A DNA stretch of 64,000 nucleotides from contig CAVRRQ010000014.1 in the NCBI GenBank assembly GCA_963723595.1, positions 248,001-312,000 on the forward strand. Reading direction: 5' to 3'. A program made the position numbers and the translations under genes. Position 1 is the stretch's first letter. Each line of letters starts with the position of its first letter. Source of the DNA: RYN-230 sp963723595. GTDB taxonomy: Bacteria; Actinomycetota; Actinomycetes; Streptosporangiales; Streptosporangiaceae. The notes under the pieces were generated by a model that was not told the origin of the DNA, ran no database searches, and saw nothing but the letters and a program-made list of their open reading frames with translations. Shown in pieces: positions 1 through 7,747 of this stretch.

Positions 1-846
1 CGGGGCGGTGCGGGTGAGCAGGTGGGCGCGCCCGGCCGGGCTGTCGGTACGGAAGTGGGGGCCGCCGCTGCCGTTGGAGGCGGCGCCGACCATCACCGAG
101 GCGTCGCTCGGCGGCAGGCCCGTGGCGCTGTCCACCACGTCCGCGACGATGCAGGTGATGTTGTCCGGGCCGCCGCCCCGGATGGCCAGCTCCACCAGCT
201 GCAGCACGACCTCGTCGAGGTTGGCCACCCTGGCCAGCGTCTTGTACAGGGTTTCCTCGCTGACCACCCCGGACAGCCCGTCCGAGCACAGCAGGTAGCG
301 GTCCCCGAGCTGGGCCTCGAGCAGGGTCAGGTCCGGCTCCACGTCGGCCCGGCCGTCCAGGGCCCGCAGCAGCATCGAGCGCTGCGGATGGGTGGCCACG
401 TCGTCCGGGCTGATCCGGCCCTCGTCCACCAGCGTCTGGACCAGCGTGTGGTCGTGGGTGATCTGGTGGAACTGGCCGTCCCGCAGCAGGTAGGCGCGGG
501 AATCGCCGATGTGGCAGAGGGCCATCCGGCCGTCGGACCACAGCATCGCGGTGAGCGTGGTGCCCATGCCCTCGAACGAGGGGTCGGCCACGACCATGCT
601 GTGCAGCGTGTGGTTGGCGTCGGTGACCGCGTCCGCGAGCGCGTCAAGCAGGTCGGTGCCGGGCACGTCGTCGTCGAGCCGGGAGAGGGCCGAGATCGCC
701 GCGGCGCTGGCGACCTCGCCGGCGGCATGACCGCCCATGCCGTCGGCCACGGCCAGCAGGCGCGGCCCAGCGTACGCCGCGTCCTCATTCCCCTCGCGGA
801 GAAGGCCGACGTCGGAGCGGATCGCGTACCGCAGTGCAAGTGTCAT
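1..846 (-). CDS. pstP: PP2C-family Ser/Thr protein phosphatase (PstP-like), 3' part outside window
   Basis: This is a metal-dependent PP2C phosphatase. In actinobacteria it reverses PknA/PknB phosphorylation of cell-wall and division proteins. The frame is open from the ATG at 846 to the window edge (282 codons). Near the N-terminus it shows RSDVG, GNED, then VADGMGGHAAGE, followed by GMGTTL, CHIGDSRAYL, LCSDGL and GGPDNIT, which are the successive metal-binding and core motifs of the family. The C-terminal transmembrane and extracellular part expected for PstP would lie beyond base 1. The start overlaps the fhaB stop as ATGA (843-846), so the two genes are translationally coupled. In related genomes FtsW/RodA, a PBP and PknA/PknB follow. 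The identification is firm; the symbol rests on context. Confidence 0.9.
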   Translation of the reverse strand, partial: MTLALRYAIRSDVGLLREGNEDAAYAGPRLLAVADGMGGHAAGEVASAAAISALSRLDDDVPGTDLLDALADAVTDANHTLHSMVVADPSFEGMGTTLTAMLWSDGRMALCHIGDSRAYLLRDGQFHQITHDHTLVQTLVDEGRISPDDVATHPQRSMLLRALDGRADVEPDLTLLEAQLGDRYLLCSDGLSGVVSEETLYKTLARVANLDEVVLQLVELAIRGGGPDNITCIVADVVDSATGLPPSDASVMVGAASNGSGGPHFRTDSPAGRAHLLTRTAP

Positions 847-1328
847 CTGCGCAATTCCAGAACGGTCTTGCCGATGCGGATCGGCACGCCTGTCGGCACC
901 GGGGTCGGCTGGGTCACCTTCTGCCGGTCGAGGTAGGTGCCGTTGGTTGACCCGAGATCCTCAACGATCCATTGACCGTCTTGAGGGAACAGCCGGGCAT
1001 GTCGGCTCGAAGCGTAGTCATCGTTGAGGACCAGCGTGGCGTCATTTGACCGACCGATGGTGATTTGCTGCTCCGTGAGCGGCAGGGTCGTTCCCGACAG
1101 CGGGCCGCCGGTGACCAGGAGCCGCTGCGGTTCACCACGGGCCGTGCGGGCGGGGCGGGCGGGCCGGGCCTGGCTGGGGCGGGCATTCTGCCGCTGCCGC
1201 TTCTGCTTGCGGCTGGACGGGGACTGGCCGAATAGGTCCGTGCGGACCACACCCACCGCCGTGATCACGAAAAGCCACAGGACCGCCAGGAATGCGAGCC
1301 TGATCAGGAGGAGGGTCAGCGTGCTCAT
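843..1328 (-). CDS. fhaB: FHA-domain membrane protein FhaB (FipA-like)
   Basis: A 161-residue protein with one N-terminal membrane helix (about residues 5-28, rich in Leu, Val and Ile). A basic linker with an RPARPAR stretch follows, then a C-terminal FHA domain from about residue 70. The FHA signature is visible as IGRSNDATLVLNDDYASSRHA and GSTNGTYL, containing the Arg, Ser and Asn that contact phosphothreonine. In mycobacteria FhaB/FipA binds kinase-phosphorylated division proteins at the septum. It sits between fhaA and the PP2C phosphatase on the same strand and overlaps the phosphatase start by 4 nt. Length and domain order match the family. Confidence 0.92.
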   Translation of the reverse strand: MSTLTLLLIRLAFLAVLWLFVITAVGVVRTDLFGQSPSSRKQKRQRQNARPSQARPARPARTARGEPQRLLVTGGPLSGTTLPLTEQQITIGRSNDATLVLNDDYASSRHARLFPQDGQWIVEDLGSTNGTYLDRQKVTQPTPVPTGVPIRIGKTVLELRR

Positions 1329-1450
1329 CGGCTTATGTGTCCTTGGGTGCCTCGCCGTTGCGGCCTTTTCGGGGAGAGTACGGAGTCGGGGCCTGGGCCC
1401 GAGCGGGGAGCTGGATCAGTCGCGGGACGGTGGCCATTGCCGGGGCTGCG

Positions 1451-2206
1451 TCAATAGATACCGTCCCGGCGGAAAACCAGTGTGGTCCGGCCGAGGGTCA
1501 CCTGCGTGCCGTCCGCCAGTGTGACGCGCCGCACCGGCTGGCCGTTCACGAAGGTCCCGTTGGTGGAACCCAGGTCGACGAGGACCACTTCGCCGTCCTC
1601 CACCCGCAGCTCGGCGTGGTGCCGGGAGACGCCCGGATCGACCAGCCGCAGGTCGCAGTCGGTACCGCGGCCCAGCATGGTGACCGGCGCGTTCAGTTCG
1701 TAGGTCCGCTGGCTGCTGCCGTCCGGTCCGGGCTCGGGGCCCGAGACCAGCAGCCTGGGCCGGCCGCCGAACGAGCCCGGCATGTGCGGCAGGTCGCTGG
1801 CTGGCCTGCGGATCTCGCCTCCCTCGACCGTGGTGCCCCGGATAACGCCCGAGCGGATCCGGAAGGTTCCCGTGGTGAGGTCCGGAACCCCCTCGAAGCG
1901 CATCCGCACCGGTCCCACGAACGAGTAGCCCTGCTCCCGGGCGTGCTCGCGGGCCAGTGTGGCCAGTTCCACACCGAGACTGTCCGCGTAGACCTCGAGG
2001 CGGTCGAAGTCGGTCTCGGCGATCTCCACCACGAAATCGTTCGGCACCAGGGTCCGCCCCTGCGCCACGATCGCGGCCCGGTCATCCATTTCGCGCTGTA
2101 CCGCGCTGGCAACCTCCACTGGCTGCAGCTCGGATTTGAACGCCCGCGCGAAGGCACCCTCGACCATGCCCTCGAGCCTGCGCTCGAAGCGACTCAGAAC
2201 TCCCAC
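1451..2206 (-). CDS. fhaA: FhaA: DUF3662 plus FHA domain protein
   Basis: A 251-residue protein. Residues 1-120 form the DUF3662 domain, beginning VGVLSRFERRLEGMVEGAF as in known FhaA proteins. A short linker follows, then a C-terminal FHA domain (MLGRGTDCDLRL, SRHHAEL, GSTNGTFVNG). FhaA homologues bind the phosphorylated pseudokinase MviN/MurJ and help control peptidoglycan precursor export. I place the start at the GTG at 2206 because GAAGGAGGT lies 5 nt upstream and the family begins at this residue. The ATG nine codons further upstream would add an atypical extension. About 120 nt separate it from fhaB on the same strand. Confidence 0.92.
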   Translation of the reverse strand: MGVLSRFERRLEGMVEGAFARAFKSELQPVEVASAVQREMDDRAAIVAQGRTLVPNDFVVEIAETDFDRLEVYADSLGVELATLAREHAREQGYSFVGPVRMRFEGVPDLTTGTFRIRSGVIRGTTVEGGEIRRPASDLPHMPGSFGGRPRLLVSGPEPGPDGSSQRTYELNAPVTMLGRGTDCDLRLVDPGVSRHHAELRVEDGEVVLVDLGSTNGTFVNGQPVRRVTLADGTQVTLGRTTLVFRRDGIY

Positions 2207-2291
2207 CGGGGTACCTCCTTCCCCTATCCGCATCCGATGGTATCGGCGCTCAGGGTGGTGTTGCGGACGTGCTAACGTGACTCACTGCGTA

Positions 2292-2374
2292 GGGCGGGTG
2301 GCGGAACGGCAGACGCGCACGGTTCAGGTCCGTGTGTCCGAAAGGACGTGAGGGTTCAAATCCCTCCTCGCCCA
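2292..2374 (+). tRNA. tRNA-Leu (anticodon CAG)
   Basis: An 83-nt class II tRNA. The acceptor stem GGGCGGG pairs with CTCGCCC (one G-T pair). The anticodon stem CACGG/CCGTG encloses the loop TTCAGGT, giving anticodon CAG. The long variable arm TGTCCGAAAGGACG and the T arm GAGGG-TTCAAAT-CCCTC are intact. The discriminator is A and no CCA is encoded. It sits just upstream of, and divergent to, fhaA. Confidence 0.95.
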
Positions 2375-2547
2375 CTGGTAGTGCTGACTTTCTGGTTGTG
2401 CCCGAGCAGGTGGTACGCGCACTGGGCAGAGCTTATGCGCCGCGGCGCCGTGCCGGGGGCGATCCGGGCAGGTCAGGCGACCGCACTGTCACCTTGAGGC
2501 AATCGGTATCTCACAGGTGGCCGGCTGCCGTGGCGTGAGGCCAGGTC

Positions 2548-3777
2548 ATGAAGGCGGATGTCGTTGTCGTCGGGGCGGGTGCCCTGGGACTGAGCACGGC
2601 GCTGCACTGCGCTCTGCTGGGCCGCTCCGTCGTGGTGCTGGACCGCCGGGCCCCCGGGTCGCAGGCGTCCGGCCGGGCGGCCGGCCTGTTCAAATCCGTG
2701 CAGGGCGACAAGGTCCGCACCTTCCTGGCCCGGCGCAGCATCGACCTCGTCCGGCACTTCGGCGAGTGGGCGGGCGTGCCGCTGGACGTGGCGGCCTCGG
2801 GCAGCCTGCTGGTGGCGCGCAGCGGCGGCCACCGGAAACTGCTGGCCGCCGAGCTGGCCCAGTCCCTCCGCTGGGGAGTGGACCTGGCCGCCATCAGCCC
2901 CGCGGAGGCGGCCGGGCGCACGGGCGGGTACTACCACGCCGCCGGGGACGAGGATGTGGTCTGGTGCCCGGAGGACGTCTACATCGAGGAGCCCGGCGCC
3001 CTCATCGACGCCTACCTGGCTGCCGCCCGGCGGGCCGGCGTCCAGGTGCTGGCGGACGAGCCGGTCACCGCCGTGACCAGCAGCGCGGGTGCGATCACCG
3101 GCGTGGCGACCGCTGCCCGCGGCATCGGGACCGAGGTGGTCGTGGATGCCGCGGGTGCCTGGGTCCGCCTGGTCGGCGAGCTGGCCGGCGCCTGGGTGGC
3201 CGCCGCGCCCGTCCGGCACCAGCTGCTGGTGACCGGGCCCCTTCCCGAGGTGCCCGCCGGGGCGCCGATCACCAGGATCCTGGACTGCGCGGTGTACCTG
3301 CGGCCCGCCCGCGGGGGCCTGATGCTCGGCGGGTTCGAGGCGGCGCCGCTCCCGGTCGACCCGCGGGCACAGCCGCCCGGGTTCGACACCGACGACGTCC
3401 CGCTGGACCGGGGCGTGCTGGACACGATGGCGGGGCAGGTCGCCGGCCTGGTTCCGGCGGCGCAGGCCGCGGTGCTCCAGGGAACGGTGGCCGAGCACCG
3501 CGGCGGGCTGTTCACGATGAGCCCCGACGGCCGCTTCCTGGCCGGCCCGGTGCCCCAGGTGCCGGGGCTGTGGGTGGCCAGCGGCTGCAACGGATCAGGG
3601 TTCTCGTCGTCCCCGGCGATCGGTGAGGTCCTGGCCCGGTGGATCACCGGCGGCCACCCGGAAGTGGATCTATCTCCGCTGTCCCCGGCCCGGTTCGGCA
3701 GTGCCCTGACCGACGAGGCCCTCGTCGAGCGCGGTACCTGGCAGTACGCGCACTACTACGACCCCCTAACGGTCTGA
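2548..3777 (+). CDS. FAD-dependent oxidoreductase of the DAO family
   Basis: A 409-residue flavoprotein. The N-terminal dinucleotide-binding motif VVVVGAGALGLSTALH (residues 4-19) is followed by an acidic strand end (VLDRR). The sequence then fits the DAO superfamily (sarcosine oxidase, glycine oxidase, D-amino-acid oxidase). Near the C-terminus, WVASGCNGSGFSSSPAIGEV is the usual second FAD-contacting segment. Family members oxidise the C-N bond of amino acids or N-methyl amines using FAD and oxygen or another acceptor. The substrate cannot be read from the sequence. It appears monocistronic, and no signal peptide is visible, so it is cytoplasmic. Class confidence is high and specific function low. 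Confidence 0.8.
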   Translation: MKADVVVVGAGALGLSTALHCALLGRSVVVLDRRAPGSQASGRAAGLFKSVQGDKVRTFLARRSIDLVRHFGEWAGVPLDVAASGSLLVARSGGHRKLLAAELAQSLRWGVDLAAISPAEAAGRTGGYYHAAGDEDVVWCPEDVYIEEPGALIDAYLAAARRAGVQVLADEPVTAVTSSAGAITGVATAARGIGTEVVVDAAGAWVRLVGELAGAWVAAAPVRHQLLVTGPLPEVPAGAPITRILDCAVYLRPARGGLMLGGFEAAPLPVDPRAQPPGFDTDDVPLDRGVLDTMAGQVAGLVPAAQAAVLQGTVAEHRGGLFTMSPDGRFLAGPVPQVPGLWVASGCNGSGFSSSPAIGEVLARWITGGHPEVDLSPLSPARFGSALTDEALVERGTWQYAHYYDPLTV

Positions 3778-3851
3778 CCGGCCGGGTGGCCAGGGCCAGG
3801 GTCTGGGATGGGGCGCCGGCGCCAGGTCCGCCGGGCCCGGGCCGCCTGCGC

Positions 3852-4499
3852 TCAGGGCACCACGATGACCGGGCAGTGCGCGTGCCGGGCCAGCCAGCCC
3901 GGCACCGAGCCCGCGACATGATGCCAGGCGCGGGCGGGGGCCCCGATGACCAGCGCGTCCGCGCTGAACTCGTCGGCGGCCGCGGCAAGTTCCCGGGCCG
4001 GGCTGCCCTGGCGGGTGACGATCCGCACGTCCAGCCCTTCCCGGTCGCATACCTCTTCCAGTTCGGCCAGCAGCCAGCGGTGTGTCTCGTTGGAGTCCCG
4101 GACCGGGGCGATCACCTGGCCGCTGAGCGGCTCGCAGAAGATGCTCGGGCTCGTGATGTAGGCCAGGAGCAGCGGGCGGCCGAGCCTGCGGGCCATCCCG
4201 GCACCGTAGGCGAGCGCGTGCCTGCTCGACCCGGATCCGTCGTAGCCGACCACCACAGGATGGGCCAGGTCGATGGTGAGACCGGCGTCGGCCTGAGGTT
4301 CCTCCCGCGGGTCGGTCCCGGCCGTCCCGCGGGCCGTCCCGGCCGGGAGGCCCGGGCCTTCACCACTCCGGGGGCCCGGTGAGGGCAGGCCGGCAGGCCG
4401 GTGCGGCTCGGGGCCGTCAGGCTGGGCGCCGCCCGGCTCGGCGGTGCCAGGGGGCCGCTCGGGCTGGCCCGGGAGGGGCTGGGGCTCTGCCTGGTCCAT
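3852..4499 (-). CDS. Universal stress protein (UspA family) with proline-rich N-terminal extension
   Basis: A 215-residue protein. From about residue 80 it is a single Usp domain (VVVGYDGSGSSRHAL, then a C-terminal VIGAPARAWHHVAGSV and HCPVIVVP). The usual ATP-binding pattern G-x2-G-x9-G-S/T is only partly kept: Ala replaces the second Gly, though GSV remains. The first 75 residues are a Pro/Gly-rich tail with no recognisable fold. The ATG at 4499 has AAGGATGAG just upstream and is kept as the start. The gene is divergent from fpg across an AT-richer spacer. Usp proteins bind nucleotides and act in stress or dormancy; the precise role here is unknown. Confidence 0.85.
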   Translation of the reverse strand: MDQAEPQPLPGQPERPPGTAEPGGAQPDGPEPHRPAGLPSPGPRSGEGPGLPAGTARGTAGTDPREEPQADAGLTIDLAHPVVVGYDGSGSSRHALAYGAGMARRLGRPLLLAYITSPSIFCEPLSGQVIAPVRDSNETHRWLLAELEEVCDREGLDVRIVTRQGSPARELAAAADEFSADALVIGAPARAWHHVAGSVPGWLARHAHCPVIVVP

Positions 4500-4845
4500 G
4501 GCTTCTCATCCTTGTGAATCCATGCTCCGCTCACCGGCGGCACACCGCAAGCTACGTTAGTTTCCATTAAACAAGTAACTAGCCGTGTTCCATACCGGCA
4601 AGGCCTTCCGGCGTCTTGCCGCCATACTTCCCCGGCTCCCGCCGCCAAACTTCCGGGTTCCCGCCGCCGTGCGTCCTGCTCTCCCGGCGCCCCCCGCCCG
4701 GCGGCGCCCGGGCCGGATCTGGCCCGTGCGGTCCATAATCACGGAGTCAGTGTTACACGACCACGGACGTGCCGTTATCGGTGTGATAACGATCCGCGTG
4801 CTGGCGTGGCGCGAACACGTGAGAGCACGAGGCAGAATCGTTATC
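4500..4845. other. Divergent intergenic region between usp and fpg
   Basis: This 346-bp spacer holds no convincing gene. It contains an AT-richer patch near 4551-4580 and the CGTTATC repeats described separately. An open frame continues upstream of fpg through this spacer, but it lacks codon bias and family similarity, so I regard it as non-coding. Confidence 0.6.
4773..4845. promoter_or_regulatory. CGTTATC inverted repeat plus third half-site upstream of fpg
   Basis: CGTTATCGGTGTGATAACG at 4773-4791 is a perfect 7-bp inverted repeat with a 5-bp spacer. A third copy of the half-site, CGTTATC, lies at 4839-4845 and touches the GTG start. This looks like an operator for a dimeric repressor controlling the DNA glycosylase and possibly the divergent stress protein. 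The regulator is not identified. Confidence 0.5.
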
Positions 4846-5736
4846 GTGCCGGAACTTCCCGAGGTCGAGTCGCTCGCGCGCTTCTTGCGCCAGCGGGCGG
4901 ACGGTCATGTCATCGACCGCGCTGACAGCGCGGCTATCTCGGTCCTGAAGACCTACCGCCCCGACCTGAGCGCCCTGCACGGCCGGGTCATCAGCGACAC
5001 CCAGCGGCACGGCAAGTTCCTGGACCTGGTGGCGGCCGTGCCGGCCCCCGGGGGCGCGGGCGACGGCCCGCTGCACCTGGTGATCCACCTGGCCCGGGCC
5101 GGATGGCTGCGCTGGCGGGACGAGCTTCCCCCGGAACCGCCGAAGCCCGGCAAGGGCCCGCTCGGCTTCCGGCTGCGGTTCACCGACGGCGCCGGGTTCG
5201 ACCTGACCGAGGCGGGCACGAAGAAGCGCCTGGCCGTCTACCTCGTCGCCGATCCGGCCGAGGTGCCCGGGGTGGCCGCTCTCGGCCCGGACCCGATGGC
5301 GGACTCGTTCACGGTCGAGGCGCTGGCCGGGATGCTCGCCGGCCGCCGCATGCAGATCAAGGGCGTGCTCCGGGACCAGAAGATCATCGCCGGGATCGGC
5401 AACGCCTACTCCGACGAGGTCCTGCACGTGGCCCGGATGTCGCCGTTCAAGCTGGCCAGCAGCCTCACCGACGACGAGGTGGCCGGCCTGCACGCTGCCA
5501 TCACCACCACGCTCCGGGAGGCCGTGGAACGGTCGGCCGGGCTGGCCGCCGGCGACCTGAAGGCCGAGAAGAAGTCGGGGCTGCGCGTGCACGGCCGGGC
5601 CGGGGAACCCTGCCCGGTGTGCGGGGACACGGTGCGGGAAGTCTCGTTCGCGGACTCCGCGCTGCAGTACTGCCCGACCTGCCAGACGGGCGGCAAGCCG
5701 CTGGCTGACCGGCGGATGTCCCGGCTGCTGCGCTGA
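4846..5736 (+). CDS. Fpg/Nei-family DNA glycosylase
   Basis: A 296-residue base-excision-repair glycosylase/AP lyase. After removal of the initiator, the chain begins PELPEVESLARFL, with the catalytic N-terminal Pro and Glu of the family. The conserved Lys is in QRHGKFLDL. The helix-two-turn-helix region includes ILAGIGNAY-type sequence (KIIAGIGNAYSDEVL). The C-terminal zinc finger is complete (CPVCGD and CPTC). I chose the GTG at 4846 because the family requires Pro immediately after the initiator; the frame stays open upstream but that part is not credible. Family members remove oxidised purines or pyrimidines. Whether this is Fpg, Nei or a diverged actinobacterial paralogue cannot be settled here. 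Confidence 0.88.
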   Translation: MPELPEVESLARFLRQRADGHVIDRADSAAISVLKTYRPDLSALHGRVISDTQRHGKFLDLVAAVPAPGGAGDGPLHLVIHLARAGWLRWRDELPPEPPKPGKGPLGFRLRFTDGAGFDLTEAGTKKRLAVYLVADPAEVPGVAALGPDPMADSFTVEALAGMLAGRRMQIKGVLRDQKIIAGIGNAYSDEVLHVARMSPFKLASSLTDDEVAGLHAAITTTLREAVERSAGLAAGDLKAEKKSGLRVHGRAGEPCPVCGDTVREVSFADSALQYCPTCQTGGKPLADRRMSRLLR

Positions 5737-5810
5737 CCGGCGGGTCAGTGCCGGCCGGTCAGCGCTGGCCATCCCTGCTGGCCAATCGGTGCTAGCTGAT
5801 CTGGCATCGG

Positions 5811-5838
5811 TGCTGGCTAATCAGTGCTGGCTAATCAG
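5811..5838. repeat. Two tandem 14-bp repeats at the 3' end of the SSI-like gene
   Basis: The unit TGCTGGCTAATCAG occurs twice in tandem, and degenerate copies extend back to about 5760. The second copy contains the stop codon of the minus-strand inhibitor gene. It may help end transcription between the convergent genes. Confidence 0.5.
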
Positions 5839-6332
5839 TGCACGGGTGACCCGGACTCGGCGCCGGAGCCGGAGCCCGGGCCGGAGCCGGTGGACCCGAA
5901 GACCGCGCCCAGCTCGGCCCACCGGGCCCCCTCGCAGCCGGTCTTGGAGAAGTCCGACGCCACATGCTGCCCGAAGAAGGTTCCGCTGATCGTGGCCTTC
6001 TGCGGGCCGGCCACGATCATCGGGCACATGATCCCGCGCGGGATCGGCGCGAACGGGTTCTTGGCGTCCAGCAGCTGGCGGCAGGCGGCCCGGGCGTCAG
6101 GGTGCGTTCCGCCGGTCGGGTCGCAGCGCAGCGTCCACCGCTTCGGGGTGGCCCCGGGGGTGGGCGTGACTACCACGGTGAGGGAGACCTTGGCCGCGGG
6201 CTTGGCAGGCTTGGCGGGCGAGCTCGTGCTGGTGGCACTGCCGCAGGCCGCCGCCGTGACCGCGCAGAGGATGGCGGGCAGGAGGTACCTGGCGCCAGAT
6301 CGTGCGGGCCGCAAAGAGGATTTCATGCCCAT
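5835..6332 (-). CDS. Subtilisin inhibitor-like (SSI family) lipoprotein
   Basis: A 165-residue exported protein. Residues 1-30 are a signal peptide ending AVTAAAC, a weak lipobox whose Cys would be lipidated. A low-complexity linker follows, then an SSI-type domain: CDPTGGTHPDARAACRQL, IPRGIMCPMIVAGP, ATISGTFFGQHV and FSKTGCEG. The four domain cysteines fall where SSI has its two disulfides. CPM-I places Met at the P1 reactive-site position, as in classical SSI (CPMV). SSI proteins inhibit subtilisin-like serine proteases and are usually freely secreted, so membrane anchoring would be unusual. A Ser/Gly tail ends the protein. The start has GGGAG 6 nt upstream. Confidence 0.78.
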   Translation of the reverse strand: MGMKSSLRPARSGARYLLPAILCAVTAAACGSATSTSSPAKPAKPAAKVSLTVVVTPTPGATPKRWTLRCDPTGGTHPDARAACRQLLDAKNPFAPIPRGIMCPMIVAGPQKATISGTFFGQHVASDFSKTGCEGARWAELGAVFGSTGSGPGSGSGAESGSPVH

Positions 6333-6470
6333 GTGACGCTCCCGGGCGCCCGCCGGTTCCCGCGGTCTCCGGCCGTGCGGCGACCGGTCCTCGTGTTACG
6401 TACGGGCTTTGTGGCCATTGTCGTTGCGAGGCTACCGCCCGGCCGATAAGAAAGGGGTCGCCGCTGGTGG

Positions 6471-6710
6471 ATGCCTGCACAAGGTCGGCCGCCACGCTCG
6501 CCAGCACCACAGTCGCCAGCACCACAGTCGCCAGCACCACAGTCGCCAGCACCAGCCGCCGCCACGCTCGCCGCGATCACCCTCAGCCTGATCGGCCTGG
6601 CCGCCCCGGCCGCTGCCCCGCCCGCCTGGTGGAAGATCTGCACCCACGGATCAGCGGAACTCCCGTACTCGCGTGGAACAGTGGACTGGTCGAATGACGG
6701 AACGCCCTGA
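6471..6710 (+). CDS. Possible small exported protein with Pro-Ala-Gln-Ser repeats (doubtful)
   Basis: A 79-codon frame. After an N-terminal SPAPQ repeat it contains a hydrophobic stretch (LAAITLSLIGLAAPAAA) resembling a signal peptide, and then a short Trp/Cys-containing tail. The repeat comes from a 15-bp tandem array. No family is recognised, no clear ribosome binding site is visible, and a proline-rich segment before a signal peptide is atypical. It ends 42 nt before the GH12-like gene. It could equally be non-coding leader DNA of that gene. Confidence 0.25.
   Translation: MPAQGRPPRSPAPQSPAPQSPAPQSPAPAAATLAAITLSLIGLAAPAAAPPAWWKICTHGSAELPYSRGTVDWSNDGTP
6499..6554. repeat. 15-bp tandem repeat (about 3.7 copies)
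   Basis: The unit CGCCAGCACCACAGT is repeated perfectly three times (6499-6543) with a partial fourth copy. It lies in the 420-bp spacer between the SSI-like gene and the GH12-like gene. The sequence GCCGCCACGCTCGCC occurs on both sides of the array. Confidence 0.85.
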
Positions 6711-6752
6711 TGACCCTTGACGATCTGGCCGGCGTTCCTTGAGGAGCAGCAC

Positions 6753-7547
6753 ATGAACCAGGCAGGAAGGCTTCCAGTTAGATTGCTCATGGCGGGGGTC
6801 TGCACCTTCGCGCTGGCGGGCGGCGTGCTCACCGGGCAGGCTCCCGCCTACGCGGAAAATTGCGCGCCTTACCAGCACATCACCGTGCACGGGACAGACT
6901 GGATCAGGAGCCCCGACAACTTCGGCGGCGGCAACGCCTGCCTCAACCAGCCCAACGGCACGGTCAGCTTCACCGTCAAGTCGCAGACCGCACCCCCGCC
7001 GGCCGGGAACCGGGTGGCGGCCTACCCGCACCTGACCCGCGGCTGCGAGTTTCCCGACCCTAACGCTCTCGGGGACTGCACCAAAGACTGGACCGCGAAA
7101 CCGGTCACCCAGATGACCGGCTCGACGATCACCTGGACCACCAGCCACACCGGGGTGGCTAAGACCGCCCGGTACAACACCGGCGCTGACCTGTGGTTCT
7201 CCGCCACCCCCCAGTTCAGTGCCCCGGTCACCGAGGTCATGTTCTGGCAGAACGTCCAGGGCCTGAACCCCTCACCACGCGCCGTGAAGGTCCGTGAGGA
7301 CGGGCACAACTGGTGGTACTGGACTGAGGCCGCTGCCAGCGGCCCATTCACCTGGACCGAGGTCATCTTCATGCGCACCCGCAACATCACCAGCTGGAAC
7401 AAGATGCCCATCCAGCCGCTGCTCAACTACGCCGTCCAGCACGCAGCCTTGAACCCCGCCTCGTACTGGGAAAGCGCCGCCCTCGGGTTCGAGCTGTGGA
7501 ACGGCGGCGGTGGCCTCGAGACAACGTCCGGCTGGATCCACCAGTGA
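6753..7547 (+). CDS. Secreted GH12-like glycoside hydrolase
   Basis: A 264-residue protein with a Sec signal peptide (hydrophobic core, ending QAPAYA before ENCAPY). The mature part is rich in Trp and aromatic residues, like a jelly-roll hydrolase. Two segments fit the GH12 active site: TEVMFWQN resembles the family EIMIW strand with the nucleophile Glu, and LGFELWNGGGGLETTS resembles the C-terminal G-x-E-x-W-x-GG-x-GL strand with the acid/base Glu. GH12 enzymes are endo-beta-1,4-glucanases or xyloglucanases. The start at 6753 follows GAGGAGCAGCAC; an in-frame start 12 codons upstream is less likely. The fold is inferred by eye only. Confidence 0.6.
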   Translation: MNQAGRLPVRLLMAGVCTFALAGGVLTGQAPAYAENCAPYQHITVHGTDWIRSPDNFGGGNACLNQPNGTVSFTVKSQTAPPPAGNRVAAYPHLTRGCEFPDPNALGDCTKDWTAKPVTQMTGSTITWTTSHTGVAKTARYNTGADLWFSATPQFSAPVTEVMFWQNVQGLNPSPRAVKVREDGHNWWYWTEAAASGPFTWTEVIFMRTRNITSWNKMPIQPLLNYAVQHAALNPASYWESAALGFELWNGGGGLETTSGWIHQ

Positions 7548-7636
7548 GCTAGAGCGGCGGGCAACCGCTCCGCCCCCGGCACGGTGCCGCGCAGTGGTGG
7601 ATGGTCCAGTCTGGCGGGCGCAGTGACGTGCATCAG

Positions 7637-7680
7637 CTGAGCTGTATCTGCTGAGTTGGGTCCACTGAGCTGTACCTGCT
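7637..7680. repeat. Pair of 16-bp direct repeats upstream of the histidine kinase
   Basis: CTGAGCTGTATCTGCT (7637-7652) and CTGAGCTGTACCTGCT (7665-7680) differ by one base and start 28 bp apart, close to three helical turns. They lie about 70-110 bp before the kinase start, so regulator binding is possible but unproven. Confidence 0.4.
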
Positions 7681-7747
7681 CAAGCCCGGCCAGGGGAGCG
7701 TTAGTCAATGACGGGCCAGGAACGTCCCGGGATGGCACCATGATGTC

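Noticed and set aside
22..936. 304-codon plus-strand frame over the PP2C and fhaB genes
   Set aside because: It is the antisense shadow of the well-conserved PP2C gene; composition is Val/Gly/Arg-rich without any motif.
2292..2374. Integration site at tRNA-Leu
   Set aside because: No integrase, no repeated tRNA 3' end and the following gene is a chromosomal flavoprotein.
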